A stretch of 64,000 bases of DNA from Streptomyces sp. A012304 (GCF_026008495.1 NZ_BQUN01000057.1:109344-173343); one strand, 5' to 3'; shown: positions 7,884 to 18,628, numbered from the stretch's first letter. Numbers and translations: made by a program. Notes: generated from the letters alone by a model not told the origin.

Positions 7884-9596
7884 ATGAGCCATGGCCACGG
7901 ACACGGCCACCACCACCATCACCACCATGGGGGCACGGACGCCTCGTCCCTGCCCCCCGCCCTCGACACCTCCGTCCCGGACGAGGAGTTGACGCCGAGC
8001 CAGCTGTCGCGGCGGTCCATGCTGCGGCGCACCGGTCTGCTCGGAGCGGGGCTGGCGGCGGGCGGCGTGCTGAGCGGCGCGGGGGAGGCAGCCGCGTCGA
8101 CCGGCCCGATGGCCGCATCGCACAGCTCGCGCTCCGGCGGGTACCTGTGGCTGGCCGGCGACCACCACATCCACACCCAGTACAGCAACGACGGCAAGTA
8201 CCGCGTCATCGACCAGGTCCGCCAGGGCGCCAAGCACGGCATGGACTGGCTGGTCATCACCGACCACGGTAACGCCACCCACTCCAGGATCGGCGTCGAG
8301 AAGGTCAACCCCGACATCCGCGAGGCCCGCGCCGCGTACGAGGACACCCTCGTCTTCCAGGGCCTGGAATGGAACATCCCGGCGGCCGAGCACGGCACCG
8401 TCTTCGTGCATCCCGGCAAGAACGAGGTCTCCGTCCTCAAGCAGTTCGAGACCGACTACGACGGCGGCGTGAACGGCGCCGGCGCCTCCACGCCCGCCAA
8501 CGAGGCTCTCGCCATCGCGGGCCTGAACTTCCTCGCCGAGCAGGTCCAGCGCCGCAAGGTCAAGGACGCGCTGATGCTCGCCAACCACCCGGCCCGGCGC
8601 GGCATCGACTCCCCGCACGAGATCCGCGGCTGGCGCGACGCCACCGGCGCGGATCGCCAGATCGCCGTCGGCTTCGAGGGCGCCCCCGGCCACCAGGCGG
8701 GCGGCATCCCCGCACCGCTCGGCATGGGCCGGGCCCGCGGCATCTACGACAACAACCCCAGCGCCAACTCCTTCCCCGGTTACCCCCTGGAGTCCTACCG
8801 CACCTGGGGCGGCTTCGACTGGATGACCGCCACCGTCGGCGGCCTGTGGGACAGCCTCCTCGCCGAGGGCAAGCCCTGGTGGATCACCGCCAACTCCGAC
8901 TCCCACCAGGTCTACGCCGACACCGCCGTACGCGGCGGCCCGGACAGCGACTACACCGCCAACGGCAAGCACACCGACCCCGTCTACGGCGGCAAGATCG
9001 ACATCACTCAGGGCGACTACTGGCCCGGCCAGTACAGCCGCACCCACGTCGGCGCCGACGGCTTCAACTACGCCGCCGTCATGGACGGCATCCGCGCCGG
9101 CCGTATCTGGGTCGACCACGGCCAGCTCATCAGCGGCCTGAACGCCCAGCTGCGCTCCGGCAGCCGCGCGGTCACCCTGGGCGGCTCCCTGCACGTGCGC
9201 CGCGGCAGCCAGGTCGACCTGGTCGTCGACATCAGCCTCGCGGGCGGTCCCAACTGGGCGGGCTTCGTCCCCAACCTGGCCCGCGTGGACGTCGTCCAGG
9301 GCGACATGACCGGACCCGCAACCGACAAGGACGTCTTCACCGCACCGGACACGAAGGTCGTCAAGTCCTTCGAGGTGAACAAGTCCACCGGTACCGTCCG
9401 CCTGACGTACTCCCTGGGCCGCGTGGACAAACCGGTGTACGTAAGGCTGCGCGGCACCGACGGCAACCGCACCGGCGTCGGCCCGATGGGCGCCGCCGTC
9501 GACCCGGCCGGGCCGGTCCTCGATGTCGTCGGGGATGCCGACCCGTGGCTCGACCTGTGGTTCTACTCCAACCCGATGTGGGTGCTGCCCGCATGA
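7884..9596 (+). CDS. PHP-domain protein with His tract and Tat signal
   Basis: The 570-residue product starts with MSHGHGHGHHHHHHHGG, then about 30 residues later has a twin-arginine signal (LSRRSMLRRTGLLGAGLAAGG), so it is likely exported folded. The PHP phosphoesterase domain follows: DHHIHTQYSND near 94, VITDHGN near 126 and NSDSHQ near 339 are metal-ligand motifs for a polynuclear site. The C-terminal 150 residues are beta-rich. The start at 7884 is taken because GGGAG lies six bases upstream; a TTG two codons earlier is possible. The stop overlaps the next start (ATGA). Substrate is unknown; secreted PHP proteins are hydrolases. The His run lies in the signal peptide n-region. Confidence 0.85.
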   Translation: MSHGHGHGHHHHHHHGGTDASSLPPALDTSVPDEELTPSQLSRRSMLRRTGLLGAGLAAGGVLSGAGEAAASTGPMAASHSSRSGGYLWLAGDHHIHTQYSNDGKYRVIDQVRQGAKHGMDWLVITDHGNATHSRIGVEKVNPDIREARAAYEDTLVFQGLEWNIPAAEHGTVFVHPGKNEVSVLKQFETDYDGGVNGAGASTPANEALAIAGLNFLAEQVQRRKVKDALMLANHPARRGIDSPHEIRGWRDATGADRQIAVGFEGAPGHQAGGIPAPLGMGRARGIYDNNPSANSFPGYPLESYRTWGGFDWMTATVGGLWDSLLAEGKPWWITANSDSHQVYADTAVRGGPDSDYTANGKHTDPVYGGKIDITQGDYWPGQYSRTHVGADGFNYAAVMDGIRAGRIWVDHGQLISGLNAQLRSGSRAVTLGGSLHVRRGSQVDLVVDISLAGGPNWAGFVPNLARVDVVQGDMTGPATDKDVFTAPDTKVVKSFEVNKSTGTVRLTYSLGRVDKPVYVRLRGTDGNRTGVGPMGAAVDPAGPVLDVVGDADPWLDLWFYSNPMWVLPA

Positions 9597-10216
9597 CCGC
9601 ACCGCACGACGGTGCCGACGTCCGCACCGTCATCGGCGTGGACGTCGGCACCGCGAACCTGCGCGACGCCGACCACCTCATCCACCACCTGGCGGACGGC
9701 CTCGGCCTCCCTCCGGGAACCATCGCCTGCACCCACCTGATCCGCACCGACACACGCCGAGGCACGGCCATCTCCCTCGCCCTGACCGATCCCGGCGCGG
9801 CCGCGGCGGCGTGGCAGCAACTCGCCGGTATGGACAGGCCGGAGCTGGGTGCGGCCCTGGGCGACCGGGAGCTCGGGCCGGCGGAGTCCGCCCGCACGGC
9901 GGCACTGGCCGCCGCGGAACACGCCGAACGACGCAGCGGACGGGCCGTGCTCTATCCGGGCGTCGACCGCCTCACCGACACCGTCACCGTGGCCGACCTG
10001 CTCGACCTGACCGCCATCGACCGGATCACCGTGCTCGGGCAGCCCTCCACGCACGGCCAAGGACCCGATCCCGCCATCCCCGTGCTCACCCGCGACCACG
10101 TACGACCCGAATGGCAGGACGGACAACTCACCCTCGCCCTGCTCCCGGCCGCGGGCGGCACACTCGCCCCCTTCGAAGTCCCCGACCCCACACCCTGCTG
10201 CGCCGATCACCACTGA
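9593..10216 (+). CDS. Unknown protein coupled to the PHP gene, CCADHH tail
   Basis: I do not recognise this 207-residue protein. It starts MTAPHDGADVRTVIGVDVG, is soluble and Ala/Asp-rich, has no signal or membrane segment and ends PDPTPCCADHH. The final Cys-Cys-x-x-His-His is a plausible soft-metal site. Its ATG overlaps the stop of the PHP gene, so the two are translationally coupled and probably act together. A strong terminator follows. The pairing with a His-rich secreted metalloenzyme in a zinc-homeostasis neighbourhood suggests a metal-related role, but that is inference only. Confidence 0.75.
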   Translation: MTAPHDGADVRTVIGVDVGTANLRDADHLIHHLADGLGLPPGTIACTHLIRTDTRRGTAISLALTDPGAAAAAWQQLAGMDRPELGAALGDRELGPAESARTAALAAAEHAERRSGRAVLYPGVDRLTDTVTVADLLDLTAIDRITVLGQPSTHGQGPDPAIPVLTRDHVRPEWQDGQLTLALLPAAGGTLAPFEVPDPTPCCADHH

Positions 10217-10391
10217 CGGCCGGTCGGTGACCCGACAGGAATCGCCCCCGGAGCGGATGCCGAGCAGGCCGAGCCGTGCCACGAGCTCGGCGGACCGCCT
10301 GGCCGGGCCGAAGGGCCCCGCACCATGCCGGGGAACAGCGGGGGTACACCCGCCCGCGGCAAGGTCCATCGTCACGGCGAACACAAACGGG

Positions 10392-10431
10392 CCGCGGCCC
10401 TGGTGACGTTCGTGCGTCGCCAGGGCCGCGG
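10392..10431 (+). terminator. Terminator hairpin after the PHP operon
   Basis: A perfect 12-bp stem (CCGCGGCCCTGG and complement) surrounds a 16-base loop. It lies 175 bp after the stop of the unknown protein and about 65 bp before the first iron box. The stretch 10217-10391 between the stop and this hairpin shows no gene that I can support. Confidence 0.6.
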
Positions 10432-10497
10432 TCATGCACGAGCTGTGACGTGCGTCATGTTCCGCCCCCGTCGCCTAGGCAGGGCGCGAGTGAGAAG

Positions 10498-10516
10498 TAA
10501 GGTTAGGCTTACCTCA
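10498..10516 (+). promoter_or_regulatory. Iron box (DmdR/IdeR type) 1
   Basis: TAAGGTTAGGCTTACCTCA matches 16 of 19 bases of the consensus TTAGGTTAGGCTAACCTAA. It stands upstream of the disrupted ORF at 10584 and of the isochorismatase/arg genes, so iron-bound DmdR/IdeR should repress this operon. Confidence 0.85.
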
Positions 10517-10583
10517 ATCAACAGGAGCGGGTGCGCCGTCCGATCGAGGGCCACCGATTCACCCTGTCCCGCATGGAGTCCAG

Positions 10584-10930
10584 TTGAGCACTCACGCCAC
10601 CGTCGCCCCTACCGGGCCGACCTCAGCGGAACACGCGCGCACCGTCCTGGCGCGCGCGATCTCACTGTCCCTGACGACCGCCGGACAGGGCTACGACGTG
10701 GAGTTCACCGACATCGCCCCGACCGCGGTACTCAACCGCGTACGGGCGGGGGTGACGGTCTCGCGACGGACGGTGAGGAGCCGCTGACGCTGACGGGTCT
10801 CGTGGACGAGGGCTCCTCCCTCTGGATCGCCTGCGACACCACGACGACCCGGGCACTCGCCGGCTTCGCGCGCGGGCGACTCGCACAGCAGAACTCAAGC
10901 CAGACCGATTTCGCGGGCTCGGTCACGAGC
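10584..10930 (+). pseudogene. Disrupted small iron-box-controlled ORF
   Basis: A TTG start with GGAG five bases upstream opens a frame reading MSTHATVAPTGPTSAEHART and GQGYDVEFTDIAPTAVLNRV, which ends early at 10787. Another frame picks up with DGLATDGEEPLTLTGLVDEG and SSLWIACDTTTTRALAGFAR before the next gene, so a one-base shift near 10745 would restore a protein of about 110 residues or more. I do not recognise the family with confidence; the opening loosely resembles small DUF2470-like/flavin-binding proteins found near heme and siderophore genes. It may be a pseudogene, or the 67-residue form may be the real product. Confidence 0.4.
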
Positions 10931-10955
10931 CGGACCATCAGGGGAGGTACCCGCC

Positions 10956-12895
<1,940 letters not shown>

Positions 12896-12899
<4 letters not shown>

Positions 12900-12958
12900 G
12901 CGCCGGCGGCGTCACCCCGCTCAGGAAGCGCCGGCGGACGGTCATGATGGACACGTAA
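12896..12958 (+). CDS. Possible 20-codon ORF overlapping argB stop
   Basis: An ATG overlapping the argB stop (ATGA) opens a frame [20 protein letters not shown] that ends at 12958. The overlap is what one would expect if argD had once followed argB, as in the normal arg operon. The 20 residues are not clearly ArgD. It is either a relic start codon or noise. Confidence 0.2.
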
Positions 12959-12974
12959 GACCGCGCCTCGCCGT

Positions 12975-13484
12975 CTACAGGGCGCGGGCCAGGACGCGGG
13001 CGTTGCGGTCCGGGTCCAGGGACCGCGCCCAGGTGGCCGGCGCCAGGCTCGGGCGGGCCGGCACGAAACCGTGGCGGAGGAAGAGCCGGCCGCTGCCGGT
13101 CGTCGCCGTGAACAGGGTCCCCAGCGAGCGGTTCCGAGCCCTGGCGAACGCGGCGTGCAGCAGTCGGCCGCCCATTCCCGATCCCTGCCGATGAGGGGCG
13201 ACGCAGAAGTTGTACAGCACGCCGGCGGTGGGGTGTTCGTGCAGCCCGACGCAGCCTTCGAGGGTTCCGTCGGGCGCCTGGGCGACGAGGAAGTCGGACG
13301 CCTGCGACAGGTAGAGGGAGAGCGGGCGTTCGCGGAGCGCTCCCGTCCGAACGAACGGCTGGGAGAGGGCGGCGAGGGCGGGTCCGTCGTCCTGGTGCGC
13401 TGGTCGCACGGAGAACGCGGGGATGCCGGGCGAGTGGGGTGCGAGGGGCAGCAGCGCGGCAGGCGGCAGCGTGGCCGTGATCAA
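12975..13484 (-). CDS. GNAT acetyltransferase, N-acetylglutamate synthase-like
   Basis: This 169-residue GNAT protein has AcCoA-binding sequence VLYNFCVAPHRQGSGMGGRL (the RxGxG/A loop). Its core, with PLSLYLSQASDFLVAQAPDG, GCVGLHEHPTAG and SGRLFLRHGFVPA, parallels the short ArgA-type N-acetylglutamate synthases of actinobacteria (LxxLYxxxxxFxVA ... FFxRHGF). It would make N-acetylglutamate, the substrate of the argB product encoded just across on the other strand. An alternative is a siderophore N-acetyltransferase acting on hydroxyornithine or the peptide amino end. The best iron box in the window (18/19) lies about 100 bp upstream. Confidence 0.6.
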   Translation of the reverse strand: MITATLPPAALLPLAPHSPGIPAFSVRPAHQDDGPALAALSQPFVRTGALRERPLSLYLSQASDFLVAQAPDGTLEGCVGLHEHPTAGVLYNFCVAPHRQGSGMGGRLLHAAFARARNRSLGTLFTATTGSGRLFLRHGFVPARPSLAPATWARSLDPDRNARVLARAL

Positions 13485-13584
13485 GGCGTTCCTTCCTCAG
13501 GTTCCACCGTGCGCGGACGGGGGCTCCCCGACGGAGCCCAGGGGGATGCCGGATGGCCGCGTGACCCCGGTGAAACAGTCAAAG

Positions 13585-13603
13585 TTAGGGTAGCCTAACC
13601 TAA
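13585..13603 (-). promoter_or_regulatory. Iron box 2
   Basis: TTAGGGTAGCCTAACCTAA matches 18 of 19 positions of the DmdR/IdeR consensus. It is placed to control the GNAT gene that starts at 13484 on the minus strand. Confidence 0.92.
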
Positions 13604-13649
13604 CCTCTGAGCCAAGCCGACGGCTCCGTACCCGGTGCGGCCGGTGCCG

Positions 13650-13883
13650 TCACTTCCCGCACGGCCGACCGGGATAGTCGCGGTTCTCCGGTGCCCCCGC
13701 CTCACGCATCCGGCGCAGGACCTCCTCGAGGACCGCGTCGTCCACATAGACCGGAATGTTCAACTCCCGGTCGAAGACCATGAACTCGTCCACGCCCGCC
13801 TGCCAGATCACCCAGCGCGGCGGGGTGGCGGGTGCCTCCCACAACGGGGAGAACCGCTCCAGGACGTTCGTCCGACCGCTCAC
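13650..13883 (-). CDS. Small unknown protein at the end of the uptake operon
   Basis: The 77-residue product begins MSGRTNVLERFSPLWEAP (GTG start) and contains WVIWQAGVDEFMVFDREL and VYVDDAVLEEVLRRMREAG. I do not recognise the family. It is soluble, without signal peptide or cysteine-rich motif apart from one Cys near the end. Its GTG overlaps the stop of the amidohydrolase (GTGA), so it is the last gene of the iron-controlled importer operon. The overlap and good codon pattern argue that it is a real gene. Confidence 0.7.
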   Translation of the reverse strand: MSGRTNVLERFSPLWEAPATPPRWVIWQAGVDEFMVFDRELNIPVYVDDAVLEEVLRRMREAGAPENRDYPGRPCGK

Positions 13884-15463
13884 AGCTTTCCCGCCTCCGT
13901 CGTCTCATGCCCGTCAACGAATGTCGTCACGACCTCGATGCCACTGATCCGGGAGGGCTCGACATGCCGAGGGTCGTCTCCCAGCACGACGAGGTCGGCG
14001 CGCTTCCCCGGGGTGAGGCTGCCCGCGCTGTCGTCCCACCGGCAGGCGTACGCGCCGGCGACCGTGTAGGCGCGCAGCGCCTCTTCGACGGTGATGGTCT
14101 CGTCAGGCCCGATCAGCCGGCCGGAGGCGGAGGCACGCTCGACCATGAACTGGATGGCCCGCAGGGGTGCTCCGTCCGTGACCGGCCGGTCCGAGCTGCC
14201 CACGAGCGTCACCCCGTGGTCGAGGAATCCTCGGCCCCGGTACATCCAGGGCGCCCGCTTCGCGCCCATCACCTCGGCGTAGTCGTCCCCGAAGGAGTGC
14301 AGGAACGTGGGCTGGACGACGGCGCTGACGCCCAGGCGCGCGAAGCGCGGGAGCTGGTCGGGGCGGATCAGCCCGGCGTGTTCGATGCGGTGGCGGGCGT
14401 CGGGGCGGGGGCGCAGTTTCTGCGCGTGCTCCAGGGCGTCGAGGGCGAGGTCGGCCGCCCGATCGCCGATGGCGTGCACGGCGAGCTGCCAGCCGCCGAG
14501 ATGGCCGTCCACGATGAGGTCGGTGAGGCGCTCGGGGTCGTCCTGGAGCTGCCCGGTGTGGTCCATGCCCTCGTACGGCTCCGTGAGGGCGGCCGTCCGC
14601 GCCATCATCCCGCCGTCGGTGTAGATCTTGAGCGCGCCGATGGAGAGCCAGTCGTCGCCGAAGCCGGTGCGCAGGCCTAGGTCGAGCGCGCGCGGGATGC
14701 CGTCGTGCTCGTGGGCGCCGGCCTGCTTCAGGGTGTCGCCGCCCGGCATGAGCTGGACCCGCAGCGGCAGCCGGCCCTCGTCGCGGAGGAGTTGGTAGGC
14801 GCCGAGTTCGACGGGGCTGTGGCCGAGCAGGCCCGCGCCGATGCCGGCCTCGGCGCAGGCCGTGATGCCCTCCGCGAGGCAGACGCGACCGGCGTGCTCG
14901 ATGGCGTCGGCGAGTTCGGCCTGTGAGTACGGCAGTCGCAGCCGCCGTACGGCGCCCATGGCGCTCTCCACGAGGAGACCGTCCTCGTGGGGGACGTCTG
15001 CCGGGAGCATGTCGAGCACGGCTGTGTTGACCACGCAGGCGTGGCCGGAGTCGTGCATGAGGAAGATCCGGCGGCCGTGGCTGACCCGGTCGAGTTCGGT
15101 GGCGGTCAGATGCCGGCCCAGGGCCCGCTGGTCGTAGCCGCCGACGCTGACCCAGGCGCCGGCCGCGCCCGTGCGGGAGACCGCGTCCTCCACGGCGGCG
15201 AGGACGTCGTCGACACGGGTGAGGCCTGCGATGCTGGGCGTACGGGCCTTGAGGCCCGTCCAGGACAGGTGCACATGGCTGTCGATGAACCCGGGCAGCA
15301 CGGTGGCCCCTTGCAGGTCGACGACCTCCCGGGCGGGCAGCGAGGTCACGGCCTCGTCCAGACCGACGATGCGGCCACGCCAGATGCCCAGGTCGTGGGC
15401 GACCGGGTGATCCGGGTCCATGGTGAGGATGTTCGCGTTCGTCAGCCTCGTGCAGAGCATCAT
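13880..15463 (-). CDS. Amidohydrolase family 3 (YtcJ-like) metal-dependent hydrolase
   Basis: The 527-residue protein is a full-length YtcJ-type amidohydrolase. Metal ligands are in GFIDSHVHLSWTGLKA, ALKIYTDGGMMARTAAL, VHAIGDRAADLALDAL, RHRIEHAGLIRPDQL and the SSDRPVTD block. It ends with the usual GSLTPGKRADLVVLGDDP return strand. These enzymes hydrolyse amide or formamide bonds. In the siderophore operon it could release iron or trim a formyl or amide group from the imported siderophore, but this is inference. The start is taken at 15463 (ATG ATG), 17 bases after the ATP-binding protein gene. Confidence 0.88.
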   Translation of the reverse strand: MMLCTRLTNANILTMDPDHPVAHDLGIWRGRIVGLDEAVTSLPAREVVDLQGATVLPGFIDSHVHLSWTGLKARTPSIAGLTRVDDVLAAVEDAVSRTGAAGAWVSVGGYDQRALGRHLTATELDRVSHGRRIFLMHDSGHACVVNTAVLDMLPADVPHEDGLLVESAMGAVRRLRLPYSQAELADAIEHAGRVCLAEGITACAEAGIGAGLLGHSPVELGAYQLLRDEGRLPLRVQLMPGGDTLKQAGAHEHDGIPRALDLGLRTGFGDDWLSIGALKIYTDGGMMARTAALTEPYEGMDHTGQLQDDPERLTDLIVDGHLGGWQLAVHAIGDRAADLALDALEHAQKLRPRPDARHRIEHAGLIRPDQLPRFARLGVSAVVQPTFLHSFGDDYAEVMGAKRAPWMYRGRGFLDHGVTLVGSSDRPVTDGAPLRAIQFMVERASASGRLIGPDETITVEEALRAYTVAGAYACRWDDSAGSLTPGKRADLVVLGDDPRHVEPSRISGIEVVTTFVDGHETTEAGKL

Positions 15464-15480
15464 GGGCGGTCCGTCCGTCG

Positions 15481-16368
15481 CTAGAGGGTCTCGGCCAGCA
15501 CGACGTCGGTGCCGGTGGCGTCCGGGGCGTCGCCGGTCTTCGGTTCGTCCTCGGGCTCGAACCGCTTGGGTGCGGCGGGCACCATCAGCGGTGTGCCGGT
15601 CTCCGGATCGGAGATGATCCGGCAGGGCAGCCCGAAGACGTCCTCCACCAGCTCGGCGGTCATGACGGTCGCCGGATCGCCCTCGGCGGCGATCGTGCCG
15701 CCGGGCCGCATCACGATGAGGTGGCTGGCGTAGCGGCATGCCTGGTTGAGGTCGTGCAGCACCGCCACGACCGTGTGGCCCTTGCGGGCGTGCAACTCGG
15801 CGCACAGGTCCAGCACCTCGACCTGGTGCGCGATGTCCAGGAAGGTGGTGGGCTCGTCCAGCAGCAGGATGGAGGTCTGCTGGGCCAGGACCATGGCGAG
15901 CCAGACGCGCTGGCGCTGGCCGCCGGAAAGGTCGTCCACCGGCCGGTCGGCGAGTTCCAGTACGCCGGTCTGCCGCATCGCCTCCGCCACGGCCTCCTCG
16001 TCCTCGGCGGACCACTGCTTGAGCAGTCGCTGATGCGGATAACGGCCGCGCGCCACCAGGTCGCCGACGGTGATGCCACCCGGCGCGTTGGACGACTGCG
16101 GGAGCAGCCCGAGCCGACGGGCCACTTCGCGGGAGCGGTACGAGGCGATGGCCTGCCCGTCGAGGTAGACCTGACCGGCCTTCGGCTTGAGCATCCGCGC
16201 CAGCGCCTTGAGCAGAGTGGACTTGCCGCAGGCGTTCGGCCCGATGATCACCGTGAACGAACGGTCGGGGATGTCGACCCCGAGGGAACTGGCCACCGTC
16301 CGCTGGTCGTAGGAGAGCGTGAGGTCCTCGGCGCGCAGGCGCGGCGTCGGCGTGTTCGGTCCAGTCAT
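15481..16368 (-). CDS. Ferric siderophore ABC transporter ATP-binding protein
   Basis: This 295-residue FecE/FepC-type ATPase has Walker A GPNACGKSTLLKALARML at about 40-57, signature LSGGQRQRVWLAMVLAQQTS near 143, Walker B ILLLDEPTTFLD and the H-loop VAVLHDLNQACRYASH. The C-terminal 50 residues (after GTPLMVPAAPKRFEPED) are an acidic extension. Its ATG overlaps the stop of the second permease (ATGA), so it belongs to a four- or five-gene minus-strand operon under iron box 3. It powers uptake of the ferric siderophore captured by the binding protein encoded at 46402. Confidence 0.93.
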   Translation of the reverse strand: MTGPNTPTPRLRAEDLTLSYDQRTVASSLGVDIPDRSFTVIIGPNACGKSTLLKALARMLKPKAGQVYLDGQAIASYRSREVARRLGLLPQSSNAPGGITVGDLVARGRYPHQRLLKQWSAEDEEAVAEAMRQTGVLELADRPVDDLSGGQRQRVWLAMVLAQQTSILLLDEPTTFLDIAHQVEVLDLCAELHARKGHTVVAVLHDLNQACRYASHLIVMRPGGTIAAEGDPATVMTAELVEDVFGLPCRIISDPETGTPLMVPAAPKRFEPEDEPKTGDAPDATGTDVVLAETL

Positions 16369-17507
16369 GCGCGGCTCTTTCGCGACTCGGTGATCAACAG
16401 CCAGATGAGGTACAGCCCGCCGATGGTCCCGGTCGCCGTTCCCACCGGGAGGAGCGCGGGCGCGAAGAGGCGCTGCACGGCCAGGTCGCTCACGGCCAGC
16501 AGCAGGGCGCCCATGAGGGCGGAGGACACCAGCCCCGGACCGGGCGAACGGGTCAGCCCGCGGGCCAGTTGCGGTGCGGCGAGCGCGATGAACACGATGG
16601 GGCCGGTCACCGCCGTGGCGAACGCGGCCAGGGCGACGCTGATGACGAGCAGGGCGGCACGGGTGCGCGTCACGTTGACACCGAGCGCCGTCGCGATGCC
16701 GTCGCCCATCTCCACCATGGACAGGCGGCGGGCGAGGAAGAAGGCGGGCGGAAGCAGGACGAGCACGGCCAGGCCGATGGTGTTCGCGTGGACCCAGCCG
16801 CGATTCCCCAGGCTTCCCACCAGCCACGCCTGCGCCTCCAGCGCCTCCTGCCAGCTGGCCCGGGTGATCAGGTACGAGTTGAGGGCAAGCAGCAGGGCGC
16901 TGACACCGATGCCGACGACCACCAGCCGGAACCCCTGCAGGCCGCGGCCGAGCAGCAGCAGGGAGACGGCAGCGGCGGTGGCCAGACCGCCGGCGAGCGC
17001 GCCGAGCGCGATCTGCGTCATGCTGCCGTGCCACACGACGATGACCAGCAGGGCGCCGCTGGCCGAGCCGTTGGTGAAGCCGATGATGTCGGGCGTGCCC
17101 AGCGTGTTGCCGGTCAGGCTTTGCAGGATCGCTCCGCTCACCGCCAGGGCCGCGCCGACGAAGAGGGCGGTCAGCAGCCGGGGCATGCGCAGCGTGTTCA
17201 CGATGAAGTCGGCGGCCCCGGAGCCGTTGCCGGTGAGGGCCTTGACCACCTCGCCGACGGACAGCTCGAAGTCACCGGTCGTCAGGGCGACTCCCATGAC
17301 CAGCACGAGCGCGCAGAGCAGGGCGGCCGTCACGACCAGAACGCGGCCATGGACCCGCAGGGACAGCCCGCCCTTGCGCGTACGGACGACTGTCCCGGTG
17401 ACGATCCGGGACGGCGCCGCAGCCGGGGACGCCGGGCGGGCGGCGGATGTCGCGGGGATCGGACGCGGGTCGGGGGCGGGGGCCCCTGCCTCCCGTACGG
17501 CACTCAC
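16365..17507 (-). CDS. FecCD-family siderophore permease (FepG-like)
   Basis: The 380-residue membrane protein has the FecCD signatures LRMPRLLTALFVGAALAVSG, ILQSLTGNTLGTPDIIGFTN, ALGVNVTRTRAALLVISVAL and GPIVFIALAAPQLARGLTRS, with about nine or ten membrane spans. The GTG at 17507 overlaps the stop of the preceding permease (GTGA). A Pro/Ala-rich cytoplasmic N-terminus of about 45 residues precedes the first span. Two different FecCD subunits here suggest a heterodimeric channel, as in FepD/FepG. Confidence 0.93.
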   Translation of the reverse strand: MSAVREAGAPAPDPRPIPATSAARPASPAAAPSRIVTGTVVRTRKGGLSLRVHGRVLVVTAALLCALVLVMGVALTTGDFELSVGEVVKALTGNGSGAADFIVNTLRMPRLLTALFVGAALAVSGAILQSLTGNTLGTPDIIGFTNGSASGALLVIVVWHGSMTQIALGALAGGLATAAAVSLLLLGRGLQGFRLVVVGIGVSALLLALNSYLITRASWQEALEAQAWLVGSLGNRGWVHANTIGLAVLVLLPPAFFLARRLSMVEMGDGIATALGVNVTRTRAALLVISVALAAFATAVTGPIVFIALAAPQLARGLTRSPGPGLVSSALMGALLLAVSDLAVQRLFAPALLPVGTATGTIGGLYLIWLLITESRKSRA

Positions 17508-18628
17508 AGCATGACCAGCTTTCGGCGACGGCACAGCGCGATGAACAGCGGGGCCCCGAGGAAGGCGGTGACGATGCCGACCTCGATCTCGCCCGGGGCG
17601 CCGAGCACCCGTCCCAGGACGTCTGCCCCGAGCAGCAGGACGGGCGCGAACAGCATCGAGTACGCGAACACCCACCGTTGGTCGGTGCCCACCACGAATC
17701 GGGCGACGTGCGGTACGACCAGGCCCACGAAGCCGATCGGGCCCGCGGCGGCGGTCGCCGCGCCGCACAGCAGGATGACGGCGACGAGCCCCAGCGCCCG
17801 GGACCGGCCGACGTTCACGCCGAGCGCGCGCCCCATCTGGTCGCCCATGGCCAGGGCGTTCAGCGCGGGGGCGAGGCCGAGCGCGAGGAGCAGACCCACC
17901 ACGACGAACGGCAGGACGATGAGCACGACGTCGATGTTCCGGCCGGCCAGGGCCCCGGCCGTCCAGAACCGGAACTGGTCGAACGCGCGCGGGTGCAGGA
18001 GCAGCACGGCGTAGTTGAGGGCGAAGAGCACCGCCGTCACCGCCGCACCGGCGACCACGAGCCGGTCCGGGGTCGCCAGGGAGCGTCCGAAGGAGCCCAG
18101 CACGTAGACGAGCACGGACGCCAGCGCCGCGCCCAGGAAGGCGAACCAGACGTAGCCGAGGACGCTGCCCACACCGAGGAAGGCGATGGCCACGACCACT
18201 CCGCTGGACGCGCCGAGGCTCACTCCGAGCAGGCCGGGATCGGCGAGCGGGTTCCGGGTCAGCGACTGCATCAGCGCGCCGGAGAGACCGAGGGCCGCAC
18301 CGACGAGGAGTCCGAGGAGGGTCCGGGGGACCCGGTAGTCGTGGATGATGACCGAGGCTTCCGAGCCGTCAGGCCGCCACAGCAGGCTCCAGGTCGCGCT
18401 GAACGGGATGCCCCGGGTGCCCACCCACACGCTGAGCAGCCCGACGAGGAAGAGCGCGCCCAGAGTGAGGAGGAGTCCCGCGCCGCGGAGCGCGGTCACG
18501 GACCGTCGGGTCTGCGGTACGGCCGGGGTGTCGGCCCTGCTCCCGGGTTCCGCCTGAGCTTCGACCGACAACGACAACTCCCCCTGGTGGCGGCTCGCGT
18601 GAGTAGGAATCAGGACAGGGTGACGCAT
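17504..18628 (-). CDS. FecCD-family siderophore permease (FepD-like)
   Basis: The 374-residue permease is first in the importer operon. It contains YRVPRTLLGLLVGAALGLSG, MQSLTRNPLADPGLLGVSLG, MGRALGVNVGRSRALGLVAV and AAGPIGFVGLVVPHVARFVV, all standard FecCD blocks. The ATG at 18628 is used; a TTG within the first 20 codons is an alternative. Iron box 3 lies only 18 bp upstream, so transcription starts close to the gene and should be shut off by iron-bound DmdR/IdeR. Confidence 0.93.
   Translation of the reverse strand: MRHPVLIPTHASRHQGELSLSVEAQAEPGSRADTPAVPQTRRSVTALRGAGLLLTLGALFLVGLLSVWVGTRGIPFSATWSLLWRPDGSEASVIIHDYRVPRTLLGLLVGAALGLSGALMQSLTRNPLADPGLLGVSLGASSGVVVAIAFLGVGSVLGYVWFAFLGAALASVLVYVLGSFGRSLATPDRLVVAGAAVTAVLFALNYAVLLLHPRAFDQFRFWTAGALAGRNIDVVLIVLPFVVVGLLLALGLAPALNALAMGDQMGRALGVNVGRSRALGLVAVILLCGAATAAAGPIGFVGLVVPHVARFVVGTDQRWVFAYSMLFAPVLLLGADVLGRVLGAPGEIEVGIVTAFLGAPLFIALCRRRKLVML

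Noticed and set aside
10217..10439. Minus-strand frame of about 100-290 codons before the first iron box
   Set aside because: It runs antisense through the terminator and the preceding gene and has no recognisable motif or ribosome-binding site.
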